From positions 1 through 64,000 of the forward strand of contig NZ_CAAF010000055.1 of NCBI RefSeq assembly GCF_000359125.1: 64,000 nt of DNA. Direction: 5' to 3'. This DNA comes from Mesorhizobium sp. STM 4661. GTDB lineage: Bacteria > Pseudomonadota > Alphaproteobacteria > Rhizobiales > Rhizobiaceae. The first letter of the stretch is position 1; the number at the start of each line of letters is the position of its first letter. The notes beneath the pieces are model-generated. The model was not told where the DNA came from and made no database searches. It saw nothing but the letters and a program-made list of their open reading frames with translations. Positions 53,614 through 62,627 of the stretch are shown here, piece after piece. The position numbers and the translations under genes are program-made.

Positions 53614-54609
53614 ATGGACATGATCGATCCTTTCGGTCGCACGATCAGCTATCTCAGGGTGTCGGTCACCGACCGCTGCGACTTCCGCTGCACCTATTGC
53701 ATGGCCGAGGACATGACGTTCCTCCCCAAGAAGGATCTTCTGTCGCTGGAGGAGCTCGATCGGCTGTGCACGGTGTTCATCGAAAAGGGTGTCAGGAAGC
53801 TGCGCCTGACCGGCGGTGAGCCGTTGGTGCGCAAGAACATCATGCATCTGGTGCGCCAGCTTTCGCGTCATCTCGAAAGCGGTGCGCTGGAAGAATTGAC
53901 GCTCACCACCAACGGTTCGCAGCTTTCGCGCTTTGCCGCCGAGCTCGCCGATTGCGGGGTCAAGCGCATCAACGTCTCGCTGGATACGCTCGACGCCGAT
54001 AAGTTCCGCCAGATCACCCGCTGGGGCAATCTGGGCAAGGTCATGGACGGCATCGACGCGGCGCAGGCGGCCGGCTTGAAGGTAAAGCTCAACGCGGTGG
54101 CGCTGAAGGATTTCAATGACGCCGAGCTGCCTGACATGCTGCGCTGGGCGCATGGCCGCGGCATGGAATTGACGGTCATCGAAACCATGCCGATGGGCGA
54201 GATCGACGCCGATCGCACCGACCAGTATCTGCCGCTGTCGTTGCTGCGCGCCGCACTGGAGCGGCAGTTCACGTTGACCGACATTCCCTTCAAGACCGGC
54301 GGTCCGGCCCGTTACGTCCACGTCGCAGAGACCGGCGGACGGCTCGGCTTCATCACGCCGATGACGCATAATTTCTGCGAGAGCTGCAACCGCGTCCGGC
54401 TGACCTGCACCGGCACGCTCTATATGTGCCTGGGCCAGGAGGATGCGGCCGGCCTGCGTGCCCCGTTGCGCGCGTCGGAAGGCAACGAATTGGTCGCCGA
54501 CGCCATCGATGAAGCCATCGGCCGCAAACCGAAGGGCCATGATTTCATCATCGACCGCCGCACCAACCGCCCGTCGGTGTCGCGCCATATGAGCGTCACC
54601 GGCGGCTGA
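53614..54609 (+). CDS. moaA: GTP 3',8-cyclase MoaA
   Basis: A 331-residue radical-SAM enzyme of molybdenum cofactor synthesis. The N-terminal cluster site is CDFRCTYCMAED, the GTP-facing loop LRLTGGEPLVRKNI follows, and the second cluster site near the C-terminus is NFCESCNRVRLTCTGTLYMCL. The start at MDMIDPFGRTISYLRVSVTD fits the family. It produces the 3',8-cyclo-GTP intermediate. mobA and mobB lie 1.5 kb downstream. Confidence 0.96.
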   Translation: MDMIDPFGRTISYLRVSVTDRCDFRCTYCMAEDMTFLPKKDLLSLEELDRLCTVFIEKGVRKLRLTGGEPLVRKNIMHLVRQLSRHLESGALEELTLTTNGSQLSRFAAELADCGVKRINVSLDTLDADKFRQITRWGNLGKVMDGIDAAQAAGLKVKLNAVALKDFNDAELPDMLRWAHGRGMELTVIETMPMGEIDADRTDQYLPLSLLRAALERQFTLTDIPFKTGGPARYVHVAETGGRLGFITPMTHNFCESCNRVRLTCTGTLYMCLGQEDAAGLRAPLRASEGNELVADAIDEAIGRKPKGHDFIIDRRTNRPSVSRHMSVTGG

Positions 54610-54727
54610 TCCTTTCCGGTCACACCCAGAAAAAGTCCTATCTGCAAGCAGTTGCTGATTTACCGCTCAGGCGTTCCGGCCTAGCTTCCCCTCCGGGGCG
54701 GCTCTTCGCTCCATGGGGGAATACACT

Positions 54728-55084
54728 ATGCGCAAACTCATTCTTTCTTTGGCATTGCTTGGCCTCGCGTCCGTGCCCGCGGCGGCCCAATCGATCGGCG
54801 GCACCTACACCGTCGCCGGCACCAATTTCGACGGGTCCACCTATGGCGGCGAGGCAACAGTCACGCTGACCAGTGAGACGACCTGCACGATCCACTGGGA
54901 AACCGGCGGCTCGTCCTCGGACGGCATCTGCATGCGAAACGACGACGCCTTTTCGGCGGGCTATGTCATGGGCAAGGCGGTCGGTCTTGTCGTCTACAAG
55001 GTGATGGATGACGGTTCCTTGCACGGCCTGTGGACGATTGCCGGCAAGGATGGCAGCGGCACTGAGGTGCTGACGCCGCAATAG
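54728..55084 (+). CDS. Hypothetical exported protein
   Basis: A 118-residue protein with a signal peptide (MRKLILSLALLGLASVPAAAQ) and a beta-rich mature part (GGTYTVAGTNFDGSTYGGEA ... TTCTIHWETGG ... GLHGLWTIAGKDGSG-like) with two cysteines. GGGGGAA lies before the ATG. It resembles small rhizobial exported proteins of unknown function. No family with a known role is recognised. Confidence 0.72.
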   Translation: MRKLILSLALLGLASVPAAAQSIGGTYTVAGTNFDGSTYGGEATVTLTSETTCTIHWETGGSSSDGICMRNDDAFSAGYVMGKAVGLVVYKVMDDGSLHGLWTIAGKDGSGTEVLTPQ

Positions 55085-55205
55085 GTTCTGCAGCCATTGG
55101 CAGATATTGCGGGCCACGGCGAAGTCGCTGTGGCCCAGCCCTTTGACGTTGCTGTCTGTGACCGGCTGCTACAGGCTTGATGCAAAGCGCAACCGGTAAC
55201 GCCCT

Positions 55206-56126
55206 TTGCTTCTTTCCCCAAATCTGCGCGGCGCGCTGTTCATGATGGTGGCGATCGTCGGCTTCACCCTCAACGACGCGATCACCAAGGTTTCGTCGGA
55301 AACGATGAACATGGCGCAGGTCATGCTGATCCGGGGCGCCTTCGCTTCGCTCCTCGTCGGCTTGCTTGCCTGGCACAGCGGCGCGCTTGCCCGGCCGGGC
55401 TCGATGCTGCAGCCATTGGTGGCGATACGTGTGATCAGCGAAGCCGGCGCCACCGTGTCGTTCCTCGTTGCCCTCGCCCATTTGCCGATCGCCAATGTCT
55501 CGGCGGTGCTGCAGGCGCTGCCGCTGGCGGTGACGATGGGCGCAGCCCTGGTGTTCAACGAGGGCGTCGGCTGGCGGCGCTGGCTGGCCATTACCATCGG
55601 GTTTGCCGGCGTGCTGATCATCGTAAGGCCAGGCTTTGAAGGGTTCAGCGTCTATTCGCTGCTGGCGCTGGTTTGCGTCGGCTGCTGTGCGGTGCGCGAC
55701 CTCGCCACCAAGCGCATTCCCCAGGCCATCCCGTCCTTGCTGGTGTCGACCGCCACTGCGTTTGCCATGATGGTCCTGGGTGCGGCGCTGCTTTCGCCAA
55801 TGGGCGGCTGGACGCCGATGACGGCGAACAGCACGGCACTGCTGGCGCTTGCCGCGGTGCTCGTAATCATCGGCTACCAGTTCATCATCATGGCGATGCG
55901 GGTGGGCGACATCTCTTTCATCGCACCGTTCCGCTACACCGCCCTGCTCTGGTCGATCCTGCTGGGCCTCGTCATCTTCGGCGATGTTCCAGACCTGCCC
56001 ATGACCGTGGGCGCCACCATCATTGTCGGCTCCGGCCTCTACGCGCTCTACCGCGAACGGGTCGTCGGTCGGCGGAAAACAGCCGCCGAAAGCGCTGGAC
56101 CTGATATGGCGCCGGACGGCATATAG
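55206..56126 (+). CDS. DMT family transporter (EamA type)
   Basis: A 306-residue inner-membrane protein with ten predicted helices in two EamA halves (GFTLNDAITKVSSETMNMAQVMLIRGAF and the second half from about residue 150). These exporters and importers carry metabolites or drugs; the substrate cannot be inferred. The gene reaches into the mobA start region, ending 26 bases before the mobA ATG. Confidence 0.9.
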   Translation: MLLSPNLRGALFMMVAIVGFTLNDAITKVSSETMNMAQVMLIRGAFASLLVGLLAWHSGALARPGSMLQPLVAIRVISEAGATVSFLVALAHLPIANVSAVLQALPLAVTMGAALVFNEGVGWRRWLAITIGFAGVLIIVRPGFEGFSVYSLLALVCVGCCAVRDLATKRIPQAIPSLLVSTATAFAMMVLGAALLSPMGGWTPMTANSTALLALAAVLVIIGYQFIIMAMRVGDISFIAPFRYTALLWSILLGLVIFGDVPDLPMTVGATIIVGSGLYALYRERVVGRRKTAAESAGPDMAPDGI

Positions 56127-56151
56127 GCGGCTGGCGCACAGGCAGCAGACG

Positions 56152-56784
56152 ATGGGCCGAGACATTGCAGGGATCATTCTGGCCGGCGGCCGGTCGCGGC
56201 GAATGGGCGGCGGCGACAAGAGCCTGCTTGCGCTTTGCGGCAACAGCCTGTTGGACCATGTCGTTTCGCGCTTTGCCCCGCAGGTCAGCCCACTGGCGCT
56301 CAGCGCCAATGGCGATCCTGCACGGTTCGCCCGGATTGGAGTTCCGGTGCTTGCCGATGTGGTGGAAGGCTTTGCCGGGCCGCTTGCCGGCATCCTGACC
56401 GGGCTCGAATGGGCTGCCGCCGACACGGCCTGCGAAACACTTGCCACGGTTGCCGGCGACACGCCCTTTTTGCCGCGGGATCTGGTCGAACGGCTGGTGG
56501 CGGCAGCCGGGGAACGTGCGGGCGTGATCGCCGTTGCCAGTTCAAGCGGCAAACGGCATCCGACCTTCGCGCTCTGGCCTATAGCGGCGCGCAAGGCTCT
56601 GCGGCATTTTCTGGTCGATGACGACATCAGGCGGGTCTCCGCCTTCATCGACCGGCATGGCTTTATCGAGGTGGAGTTTTCGCTGTTGAAATCCGGCGAA
56701 CACGAGATCGACCCGTTCTTCAACATCAATACACCAGACGATCTTGCGGTGGCCGAGCGTCTGTTGCAGAGCATGCAGCCATGA
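56152..56784 (+). CDS. mobA: Molybdenum cofactor guanylyltransferase MobA
   Basis: A 210-residue transferase that links GMP to molybdopterin. The signature IILAGGRSRRMGGGDKSLL is at the N-terminus, GFAGPLAGILTGL and VAGDTPFLPRDLVERLV follow, and NINTPDDLA is near the end. The start MGRDIAGI is supported by the motif position. The stop overlaps the mobB start (ATGA). Confidence 0.94.
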   Translation: MGRDIAGIILAGGRSRRMGGGDKSLLALCGNSLLDHVVSRFAPQVSPLALSANGDPARFARIGVPVLADVVEGFAGPLAGILTGLEWAAADTACETLATVAGDTPFLPRDLVERLVAAAGERAGVIAVASSSGKRHPTFALWPIAARKALRHFLVDDDIRRVSAFIDRHGFIEVEFSLLKSGEHEIDPFFNINTPDDLAVAERLLQSMQP

Positions 56785-57290
56785 TGAGACGCGTCTTCGG
56801 CATCACCGGCTGGAAGAATTCCGGCAAGACCACACTGACTGAAAAACTGGTCGCCGAACTTGCCCGGCGCGGCTGGAAAGTCTCGACGGTCAAACACGCC
56901 CATCATGACTTCGATATAGACAAGCCGGGAACGGACAGCTTTCGCCACAGGCACGCCGGCGCCGCGGAAGTCGCCATCGTTTCGGGCAGGCGCTGGGCGC
57001 TGATGCACGAATTGCGCGGTGAGGACGAACCGACGCTGGACGAGATCCTGTCGCGGCTCGGCACCTCCGACATCGTGCTGGTCGAGGGCTACAAGCGCGA
57101 GACGCACAATAAGATCGAGACGCGGCGTCTGGAGGCCAGGGACAGGACACCGCTTTCGGCCGGCGATCCGCATATCGTCGCCGTCGCGGCCGACTTTACA
57201 GTCTCCGGCGAAAGCCTGCCGGTCTTTGATCTGGACGACACGAAATCGATTGCCGACTTCATCGAGCGCGCGACAGGTTTGACGCGCTGA
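56781..57290 (+). CDS. mobB: Molybdopterin-guanine dinucleotide biosynthesis protein MobB
   Basis: A 169-residue GTP-binding partner of MobA. The P-loop GITGWKNSGKTTLTEKLVAEL is followed by VKHAHHDFDIDKPGTDSFRH and VLVEGYKRETHNKIE, as in MobB. Translationally coupled to mobA. Confidence 0.94.
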   Translation: MMRRVFGITGWKNSGKTTLTEKLVAELARRGWKVSTVKHAHHDFDIDKPGTDSFRHRHAGAAEVAIVSGRRWALMHELRGEDEPTLDEILSRLGTSDIVLVEGYKRETHNKIETRRLEARDRTPLSAGDPHIVAVAADFTVSGESLPVFDLDDTKSIADFIERATGLTR

Positions 57291-57502
57291 CGGCACTGCC
57301 GGAAGAGCACTCGATCGCCGCTTTCCCTCTCCCGCGCCTGTCCCAGCGTCAGCATTTTCCGGGAATACAAATCCCGGAACCAGCGGTTTTGCAGTTGCTT
57401 TTTCTTGGAAAATATTGGGAGTATTGCGCCAGCGGGCGGTCAAAAGCACCGCCCACAGAGCCGTTAGGGACGACGGCCGGGAACCATAAAGAGAGGACTA
57501 TC

Positions 57503-58288
57503 ATGCGTATTGCATTGCGTATAGCGCTCGCCGCATCGGCGGCGCTGCTGACACTTGGCGTTGCCCAGGCTCAGGAAAAAACCTTGAGGATCGGCACGGA
57601 AGGCGCCTACCCCCCGTTCAACAACCTCACCGCCGACGGCCAGCTCGTGGGCTTCGACATCGACATCGCCAAGGCACTCTGCGACGAGATGAAGGTGAAG
57701 TGCACCTTCGTCGCCCAGGATTGGGACGGCATCATCCCGGCGCTCCAGGCCGGCAAGTTCGACGCCATCGTCGCCTCGATGTCGATCACGCCGGAACGAG
57801 CCGAGAAGGTCGACTTCACCCATAAATACTACAACACCCCGTCGGCGCTCGCGGCACCAAAAGACACGACGCTGAAGGGCGTGACCAAGGAAGATCTGGC
57901 GGGCAAGACCGTCGGCGTTGCCACCACGACAACGCACTTCAACTATGCGTCGAAGACCTACACCGACAGCACCATCAAGGGCTATCCGAGCAGCCCCGAG
58001 GAGCAGGCCGATCTCGCCAATGGCCGTCTTGACGCCATTCAGGACGATATCGTCGTGCTGAGCCAATGGCTCGATACTCCGGACGGCGCCTGCTGCAAGA
58101 TTCTTGGTACGCCGTCGCCGCAGCCGGTCGAAATCTTTGGACCCGGCGCCGGCATCGCCATCCGCAAGGGCGAGACCGACCTGGTCAACCAGTTCAATGC
58201 CGCCATCGGCGCCATCCGCGCCAACGGAAAATACAAGGAAATCAACGACAAGTACTTCAAGTTTGACGTCTACGGCGGCGAATCCTGA
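57503..58288 (+). CDS. Amino acid ABC transporter substrate-binding protein (family 3)
   Basis: A 261-residue periplasmic protein with a signal peptide (MRIALRIALAASAALLTLGVAQA) and a family 3 pattern: RIGTEGAYPPFNNL, VGFDIDIAKALCDEMKVKC, DAIVASMSITPERAEKVDFT. Several residues fit polar and basic amino acid or opine binders such as ArgT or OccT. AGAGGA lies upstream of the ATG. It heads an operon with two permeases, but no ATPase gene follows in this window. Confidence 0.92.
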   Translation: MRIALRIALAASAALLTLGVAQAQEKTLRIGTEGAYPPFNNLTADGQLVGFDIDIAKALCDEMKVKCTFVAQDWDGIIPALQAGKFDAIVASMSITPERAEKVDFTHKYYNTPSALAAPKDTTLKGVTKEDLAGKTVGVATTTTHFNYASKTYTDSTIKGYPSSPEEQADLANGRLDAIQDDIVVLSQWLDTPDGACCKILGTPSPQPVEIFGPGAGIAIRKGETDLVNQFNAAIGAIRANGKYKEINDKYFKFDVYGGES

Positions 58289-58367
58289 CAAATACGGTCA
58301 CGACGGCGGGGATGCCCCGCCGTCGTCCTTCCTCGTCTTGGGCCGACACGGAGATTAAGACCGATCA

Positions 58368-59087
58368 ATGCCAAGCCAGAGCATATGGACGCTTCTCAGT
58401 TGGGGACCGGATGGCTGGCTTGACGATATCGCTTATGGGGCAGTGGTTACGGTTACCCTCGCACTCGCCACGCTTCCCATCGGCTTGGCGATCGGTTTCT
58501 TCATAGCGCTGGGCAAGCAATCCGAGGAACCTTCGTTGCGCCTCGCCGCCAACGTCTACACGACAATCTTCCGCGGCTTGCCGGAACTGGTGACGCTTTT
58601 CCTGTTCTTCTTCGGCATGCCGATTCTGCTGCAGCATCTCATCAGATATTTCCGGCCCGAAGCGACCATCGACGTCAATGGCTTCGTCGCCGGCATGATC
58701 GTGCTTGCCCTGATCTTCTCGTCCTATGCCAGCGAGGTTTTTCTTTCTGCTTTCCGCGCGATACCAAAGGGCCAGTATGAGGGCAGCTATGCGCTTGGCC
58801 TTTCGAACTGGCAAACGATGCGCAAGGTAATCCTGCCGCAGTTGCTTCGCATCGCCTTTCCCGGCCTCGAAAACTGCTGGCTCAGCCTGCTCAAGGACAC
58901 GTCGCTCGTGTCGATCGTCGGCCTTGCCGAAACGCTGCGCAACGCCGGTGTGGCTGCCCGCGTCACCAAACATTCGTTTCTGTTCTACAGCGTCGCGGCG
59001 CTGGTCTTTCTTGTCCTGGCCGTCCTGTCGTCTTTCGCCACCAGTGCCATCTTGCGCTCGCTGGGAAAGCGGGAGGCGCAACGATGA
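58368..59087 (+). CDS. Amino acid ABC transporter permease (HisQ type)
   Basis: A 239-residue permease with five or six helices and the family loop EVFLSAFRAIPKGQYEGSYALGLSNWQTMRKVILPQ split across the cytoplasmic coupling segment near residue 128. It overlaps the next permease by four bases. Basic amino acids or opines are plausible substrates by subfamily. Confidence 0.92.
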   Translation: MPSQSIWTLLSWGPDGWLDDIAYGAVVTVTLALATLPIGLAIGFFIALGKQSEEPSLRLAANVYTTIFRGLPELVTLFLFFFGMPILLQHLIRYFRPEATIDVNGFVAGMIVLALIFSSYASEVFLSAFRAIPKGQYEGSYALGLSNWQTMRKVILPQLLRIAFPGLENCWLSLLKDTSLVSIVGLAETLRNAGVAARVTKHSFLFYSVAALVFLVLAVLSSFATSAILRSLGKREAQR

Positions 59088-59905
59088 GCGTCACCGCCAC
59101 AATCGTCGAACGGCCGCCGCCGCAGGCGCGAGGCTGGCCGCGCAGCCGCCTCATCGGCTACGCGCTAGTTGGTGTGTGGTTCGCTTTCGGCCTGGGCATC
59201 GTTGCCTATTTGGTCTTTGCCTGGAACGCCGAATTCTTCGCCAAATATGCACCGGCCTATCTGAAGGGGCTGGGAGTCACACTATCCTTGGTCGCCATAT
59301 CGATGGTGCTTGGTGCGGTACTGTCCATACCGGTTGCTTACGGCCGCATGTCGAAGAACCATTTTCTTTCTGGCCTGGCCTATTGTTACGTCTATTTCTT
59401 CCGCGGCACGCCACTGCTGGTCCAGACCTTTCTCGTCTACTACGGGTTGGGGTCGTTCAGGCCAGAGCTCCAAACAGTCGGGCTGTGGTGGTTCTTCCGC
59501 GAAGCGTTCTACTGTGGCGTCTTCGCCTTTGCGCTCAACACGGCCGCTTACCAGGCGGAAATCCTGCGCGGCGCCATCGAGAGCGTGCCCAGGGGCCAGT
59601 GGGAAGGCGCTGCCTCGCTCGGCCTGCACAAATTGCAGACGCTGCGCAAGATCATCCTGCCGCAGGCACTGATCGTCGCCTTGCGGCCCTATGGCAACGA
59701 ACTCATCCTGATGATCAAGGCCTCGGCAATCGTCGCCATCATCACGGTCTACGACTTGATGGGCCAGGCCAAGCTTGCCTTTGCCAACTCCTTTGACATC
59801 CAGGCCTACATCTGGGTCGCGGTTGTGTATCTGGTCATTGTCGAGATCCTGCGCCACGCGGTCGAGTGGATCGAACGGCGCATCACCATCCATCTGCACC
59901 GCTGA
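59084..59905 (+). CDS. Amino acid ABC transporter permease (HisM type)
   Basis: A 273-residue permease, partner of the preceding one. The coupling loop reads QAEILRGAIESVPRGQWEGAASLG then LHKLQTLRKIILPQALIVALRP. The proline- and arginine-rich N-terminus (RPPPQARGWPRSR) is cytoplasmic. The next gene, 65 bp on, is a dehydrogenase, so the ATPase must be supplied in trans. Confidence 0.92.
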   Translation: MSVTATIVERPPPQARGWPRSRLIGYALVGVWFAFGLGIVAYLVFAWNAEFFAKYAPAYLKGLGVTLSLVAISMVLGAVLSIPVAYGRMSKNHFLSGLAYCYVYFFRGTPLLVQTFLVYYGLGSFRPELQTVGLWWFFREAFYCGVFAFALNTAAYQAEILRGAIESVPRGQWEGAASLGLHKLQTLRKIILPQALIVALRPYGNELILMIKASAIVAIITVYDLMGQAKLAFANSFDIQAYIWVAVVYLVIVEILRHAVEWIERRITIHLHR

Positions 59906-59970
59906 CTCCCATAGCTTTGCCCGATCCGGTAAGAAGGCCGCAAAGCAGGCTTCTTAAGGGATTCGAAAAC

Positions 59971-60840
59971 ATGGCATCGGTGGCATTTCTCGGTCTTGGC
60001 GTCATGGGCTATCCGATGGCCGGGCATCTCAAGAACAAGGGCGGCCACGACGTCACCGTCTACAACCGCACCAGGACAAAGGCCGAGCAATGGGTCGGCC
60101 AGCATGGCGGCAGCCTTGCCGCGACGCCAGCCGAGGCGGCCGACGGCAAGGATTTTGTCTTCTCCTGCGTCGGTAACGATGATGATCTGCGCTCAGTGAC
60201 GATCGGGACCGGCGGCGCCTTCCAGTCGATGAAAAAGGCAGCCATCTTCATCGACAACACCACGGCGTCGGCCGAAGTCGCGCGCGAGCTGGCGGAAAAG
60301 GCGCAAATGCGCGGGTTTTCGTTTCTCGACGCGCCGGTTTCCGGTGGCCAGGCAGGCGCAGAGAACGGCGTGCTGACGGTAATGGTCGGCGGCGAACAAA
60401 AAGCCTTCGACAAAGCGAAGCCTGTCATCGACGCCTATGCCCGCATGGTCGGGCTGATGGGACCGGCCGGTGCCGGCCAGCTCACCAAGATGATCAACCA
60501 GATCTGCATCGCCGGTCTGGTCCAGGGATTGGCCGAGGGCATCCATTTTGGCAAGAAGGCCGGGCTCGACATCGAAAAAGTCATCGAGGTGATCTCCAAG
60601 GGCGCCGCCGGCTCGTGGCAGATGGAGAACCGGCATAAAACGATGAATGCCGGCAAGTACGATTTCGGCTTCGCCGTCGACTGGATGCGCAAGGATCTCG
60701 GCATCTGCCTGGCGGAGGCCGATCGCAACGGCGCCAAGCTGCCGGTGACGGCACTTGTCGACCAGTTCTACAAGGATGTGCAGGCGATGGGCGGCAAGCG
60801 CTGGGATACGTCCTCGCTGCTGGCGCGCCTGGAAAAATAG
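59971..60840 (+). CDS. NAD(P)-dependent beta-hydroxyacid dehydrogenase
   Basis: A 289-residue protein of the 3-hydroxyisobutyrate dehydrogenase / glyoxylate reductase class. The Rossmann motif FLGLGVMGYPMAGHLKNKGG starts the protein, the substrate motif DAPVSGGQAGAENGVLTVMVGG is near residue 118, and the catalytic lysine is in GAGQLTKMINQICIAG. AAGGG lies upstream of the ATG. Substrate is uncertain (hydroxyisobutyrate, tartronate semialdehyde or glyoxylate). Confidence 0.9.
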   Translation: MASVAFLGLGVMGYPMAGHLKNKGGHDVTVYNRTRTKAEQWVGQHGGSLAATPAEAADGKDFVFSCVGNDDDLRSVTIGTGGAFQSMKKAAIFIDNTTASAEVARELAEKAQMRGFSFLDAPVSGGQAGAENGVLTVMVGGEQKAFDKAKPVIDAYARMVGLMGPAGAGQLTKMINQICIAGLVQGLAEGIHFGKKAGLDIEKVIEVISKGAAGSWQMENRHKTMNAGKYDFGFAVDWMRKDLGICLAEADRNGAKLPVTALVDQFYKDVQAMGGKRWDTSSLLARLEK

Positions 60841-60850
60841 GCTTTTCGCG

Positions 60851-61555
60851 ATGGCCGAGCTTTTGCCCCAATCCAGTGCCGACGAAATCGTCGCACATCT
60901 GCGCTCGATCGGCTCGGAGGAAAATCGCCTTGGCATGCTGCGCTATGGCATCAAGATCGAACGCGCGCTCGGCATCTCGCACGGCGTGCAGCGGCAGATT
61001 GCCAAGAAAATCAAACGCAACCATGAACGCGCCTTCGAGCTATGGCGGACAGGGATCATGGAGGCGCAGTTCATCGCTTCCGTCACGGCCGATCCGAAGC
61101 GGTTTTCTGCCGCCGATGCAAGACAATGGGTGGCGAGTTTCGACTCCTGGGATATCGTCGACGGCGTCTCCGATCTCTTTGTAGACACCGAGTCCTGGAA
61201 GGAACTGATCGACGAGTTCGCGGCCGACGAACGGGAATTCGTTCGACGCACGGCCTTTGCGATGATGGCCTGGTCTGTCGTCCATCGGAAGAAAGAGCCG
61301 GAGGCGACCTTCCTCGCCTTCCTGCCGATCATCGAAGCGCATGCCACCGACGGCCGCAACTTCGTGAAGAAGGGCGTAAACTGGGCCCTTCGTTCGATCG
61401 GCAAACGATCGATGGACATGCACGGAGCTGCCCTTGCTGTCGCCGAAAGGTTGGCGCAATCGACTGACAAGACGGCGCGCTGGATCGGCAAGGATGCGGT
61501 GAAGGAACTTTCCGATGCCAAGACGCTCGAACGGCTCGCCGCCAGAAAAGGCTGA
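60851..61555 (+). CDS. DNA alkylation repair protein (AlkD-like HEAT repeats)
   Basis: A 234-residue helical protein with the HEAT-repeat pattern of AlkC/AlkD glycosylases (MLRYGIKIERALGISHGVQRQIAK, WVASFDSWDIVDGVSDLFV, WALRSIGKRSMDMHGAALAVAERLA). These enzymes excise alkylated bases from DNA without a lyase pocket. It starts 10 bases after the dehydrogenase stop. A truncated GNAT gene overlaps its end. Confidence 0.88.
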   Translation: MAELLPQSSADEIVAHLRSIGSEENRLGMLRYGIKIERALGISHGVQRQIAKKIKRNHERAFELWRTGIMEAQFIASVTADPKRFSAADARQWVASFDSWDIVDGVSDLFVDTESWKELIDEFAADEREFVRRTAFAMMAWSVVHRKKEPEATFLAFLPIIEAHATDGRNFVKKGVNWALRSIGKRSMDMHGAALAVAERLAQSTDKTARWIGKDAVKELSDAKTLERLAARKG

Positions 61556-62006
61556 CGTAACCAAAATCCGCTTCACCGAGGTGACGCGGGCGACTCGCAC
61601 GGATTTCGAAAGCCTGTTCGAACAGCCGGGCGGGCCGAAATATTGCTGGTGCATGGCCTGGCGTAATCTCGATAACCGCGAACATGCTGGTAATGATGAG
61701 AGGAAACGAGCCATGATGGCGCTCATCAGTGCCGGCACGCCAGTCGGCATTCTCGCCCATGTCGGAGGCAAGACCGTCGGCTGGTGTTCGGTCGCACCGC
61801 GCGAAATGTACCGCAGGCTTTCACGGCAGCAGGACGACAGCGAGAGCAATGTCTGGTCGATCGTCTGCTTCTATGTTCCGAGGATGTTGCGCCCTGGACT
61901 TTCCTCAACAAAAAGAAGAACTAAGCGACCGGGCCTCAGGCGGCGTTGGCGCCTGATTCCTTGTCCAGCACCATGTAGTCGAGCGGCATTTCGGTCGTGT
62001 ACTTGA
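61515..62006 (+). pseudogene. Truncated GNAT acetyltransferase
   Basis: The first 120 codons encode the start of a GNAT-type protein (KIRFTEVTRATRTDFESLFEQPGGPKYCWCMAW ... HVGGKTVGWCSVAPREMYRRLS ... SNVWSIVCFYVPR). Similarity stops at about 61880, just before the acetyl-CoA binding motif, and the remaining frame runs antisense across the end of lrp. The acetyl-CoA site is therefore lost. A deletion that joined it to the Lrp gene end is the simplest explanation. Confidence 0.75.
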
Positions 62007-62427
62007 TCTGCTCCATGGCGAAGGAGGACGACACGTCGCGGATCTCGATCTTGGCGATCAACCGCTTGTAGAAGGCGTCATAGGCGGCGATGTCGGGCAC
62101 CACCACGCGCAAGAGGTAGTCGACGTCGCCGCTCATCCGGTAGAACTCGACCACTTCGGGAAATTCCTGGATGACCTCCGAAAAGCGGCGCAGCCATTCA
62201 TGGCTGTGCGAATTGGTGCGGATCGACACGAAGACGGTGACGCGCACATTGACCTTCTCGTGGTCGAGGATGGCGACGCGCCGCTTGATGACACCCTCCT
62301 CCTCGAGCTTCTGGATGCGCCGCCAGCACGGCGTCGTCGAGAGGCCGACTTTCTTGGCGACATCGGCGACCGCGAGCGTCGCGTCCTCCTGCAGGAGGCG
62401 GAGAATTTTTCTGTCAAGGCGGTCCAT
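61936..62427 (-). CDS. Lrp/AsnC family transcriptional regulator
   Basis: A 163-residue regulator: MDRLDRKILRLLQEDATLAV helix-turn-helix region with VGLSTTPCWRRIQKLEEEGV, then a RAM ligand-binding domain (VFVSIRTNSHSHEWLRRFSE ... FYRMSGDVDYLLRVVVPDI). It probably responds to amino acids. A degraded repeat element lies directly upstream in its leader. Confidence 0.94.
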   Translation of the reverse strand: MDRLDRKILRLLQEDATLAVADVAKKVGLSTTPCWRRIQKLEEEGVIKRRVAILDHEKVNVRVTVFVSIRTNSHSHEWLRRFSEVIQEFPEVVEFYRMSGDVDYLLRVVVPDIAAYDAFYKRLIAKIEIRDVSSSFAMEQIKYTTEMPLDYMVLDKESGANAA

Positions 62428-62440
62428 TGGGTGCTCCCCT

Positions 62441-62500
62441 GATGCCTGTCGCCCAAAGTGATTGGGATAACGACATGCACAAACAAGAATTCAAAGCGCA
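62441..62500. repeat. RIME-like palindromic repeat, copy D (degraded)
   Basis: ATGCCTGTCGCCCAAAGTGA ... GGGATAACGACATGCAC, with a remnant of the following linker (AAACAAGAATTCAAAGCGC) but not the second hairpin. It sits 13 bases upstream of the lrp start. Confidence 0.75.
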
Positions 62501-62627
62501 TTACGTGGTTCCCTTCAGCACGACACGCTTTGGGGAATAGATTGGCTATACTCCCTCTTATTTTGGCCTTTCACAAGAAAGAAATTCTGCCAAATGGCAT
62601 AAAAGCGAGTGATTTCTTGCTAACACA

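Noticed and set aside
54966..57449. Very long minus-strand frame opposite the moaA-mobB region
   Set aside because: It runs antisense across four well-recognised genes, is low-complexity, and reflects high GC at third codon positions.
62506..62627. Lrp operator between TTTGGC and GCCAAA
   Set aside because: The half-sites are separated by a long spacer and could be chance in an AT-rich stretch.
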